From Rhodococcus sp. HM1 (GTDB lineage: Bacteria; Actinomycetota; Actinomycetes; Mycobacteriales; Mycobacteriaceae): a stretch of 62,422 bases of DNA. The notes beneath the pieces were generated by a model. That model searched no databases, was not told the origin of the DNA, and saw nothing but the letters and a program-made list of their open reading frames with translations. Location of the stretch: the NCBI RefSeq assembly GCF_023218075.1, contig NZ_JALPTB010000040.1, forward strand, positions 1 through 62,422. The letters run 5' to 3'. The position numbers and the translations under genes are program-made. Shown one piece after another: positions 61,933 to 62,422 of the stretch (position 1 is the stretch's first letter; the number at the start of each line of letters is the position of its first letter).

Positions 61933-62122
61933 ACCCGATTGGACGAAATCGCGGGCCAGGCGGTTCCATCCGAACGGACGGGACGCACCTACATGGCCAT
62001 CGCAGCATTCAGCGGTATGGGGGTGAAATCGGGAGTTTCGTTAGGCAAAAGCAATTTCCGGACCCCCTCCGCGACGTGATTGAATCCACACTGTCGCCGC
62101 CCATCCCCTGCGCGGCGATCCA

Positions 62123-62159
62123 GGCCCCGTCGGCACCCCCCGCATCCGCCGACGGGGCC
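62123..62159. terminator. Strong hairpin terminator near right edge
   Basis: GGCCCCGTCGGC (62123-62134) pairs perfectly with its inverse (62148-62159) across a 13-base loop. It lies 6 bases beyond the stop of the minus-strand frame that enters from the right. The stretch 61933-62122 has only gene-tail debris. Confidence 0.75.
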
Positions 62160-62164
62160 TGCTT

Positions 62165-62422
62165 CTATCTCGAGGGTCTACCGCGATCGCGGAAAATCCT
62201 GTAATCATTGGACGCAGGTCCAGCACGTCCGAGCAGACAGGGGATGCTCGGAAGTCGCTGGACCCATTCACTTATGCCCCTGCGCTGGCAGTGCTCCGCC
62301 TCATCGGGAGGAAGCGGAGCACCGAATCGGCTACCCCTTGACGCAACACGTGCAGCCAGTTGCAGCCACCGACGGTCCCGGGCGGTGAGGCCCTGCCAGA
62401 ATGCGAAAGCGCGCCCCGCCTC
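62165..62422 (-). CDS. Partial unknown protein, C-terminal 85 residues
   Basis: An uninterrupted frame enters from the right edge and stops at 62165 just before a strong hairpin. It reads AFAFWQGLTARDRRWLQLAA, RVASRGSRFGAPLPPDEAEH at its start, which looks like a charged helical domain; the end is less convincing. No family is recognised. The 5' part lies outside the window, so even coding status is uncertain. Confidence 0.4.
   Translation of the reverse strand, partial: EAGRAFAFWQGLTARDRRWLQLAARVASRGSRFGAPLPPDEAEHCQRRGISEWVQRLPSIPCLLGRAGPASNDYRIFRDRGRPSR

Overview
This window is a high-GC actinobacterial chromosome segment. It has GTG starts, many 4-base start/stop overlaps, leaderless-looking starts, mycolata-type secreted lipases and peptidases, an OtsB1-type trehalose phosphatase fusion and PtpA. 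Gene content and order from glnE to SURF1 (glnE, glnA2, TAP peptidase, panB, RNase H/phosphatase, zinc ribbon, Nif3, HAD/PtkA-like, ptpA, SURF1, with rnpB nearby) parallel the corresponding Mycobacterium tuberculosis neighbourhood. Extra genes such as a GMC/cholesterol oxidase point to Rhodococcus or a close relative. Genus is inferred from content; no species call is possible.

Layout. (1) 1-5,423: the 5' part of an indolepyruvate ferredoxin oxidoreductase, a DJ-1/PfpI-MarR pair under a large palindromic operator, and a small secreted PASTA-like protein. (2) 5,500-12,960: two convergent units, each starting at a DtxR/IdeR-like iron box and sharing one terminator. One encodes two related unknown proteins. 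The other is a nickel/peptide-class ABC importer with a fused permease-ATPase, an FmdE-like protein and a DUF4287 protein. This is the best candidate for an undescribed system, perhaps metal-chelate uptake and processing. (3) 13,076-16,757: flavin monooxygenase, thiM, sulfurtransferase and a divergent GntR regulator. (4) 16,794-39,828: conserved core with glnE/glnA2, panB, a cholesterol oxidase-like enzyme, prolyl aminopeptidase, an RNB nuclease, rnpB, tesB, a secreted lipase, RNase H/phosphatase, Nif3, HAD phosphatase/ptpA and SURF1. (5) 39,825-44,139: MFS exporter, SulP transporter, an orphan YefM-like antitoxin and a pirin lacking its metal-binding N-terminal half. (6) 44,156-51,937: an Acg-type nitroreductase, SRPBCC protein and PEP synthase operon divergent from a trehalose-phosphatase/GH65 fusion, gene families linked to the mycobacterial dormancy (DosR) response. 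(7) 52,062-58,286: a LuxR-LAL regulator, a small protein, and a cyclase-AAA regulator broken by a one-base deletion in a C run. (8) about 58,450-62,422: lower-GC3, patchy sequence with a DUF2637 (Spd-like) protein, unknown small genes and debris, read as the left end of an integrated mobile element. A tRNA-3'-end-like sequence at 58,496 may be its attachment site.

How the genes work together. The glnE-glnA2 pair serves nitrogen control, and a GlnR-like half-site precedes glnA2. The two iron-box units probably respond to the same metal signal. The GntR regulator probably controls the divergent sulfur/thiazole operon. The PEP synthase and trehalose enzymes suit carbon redirection under low oxygen or starvation. 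All product calls come from reading translations and motifs by eye; no database search was run.
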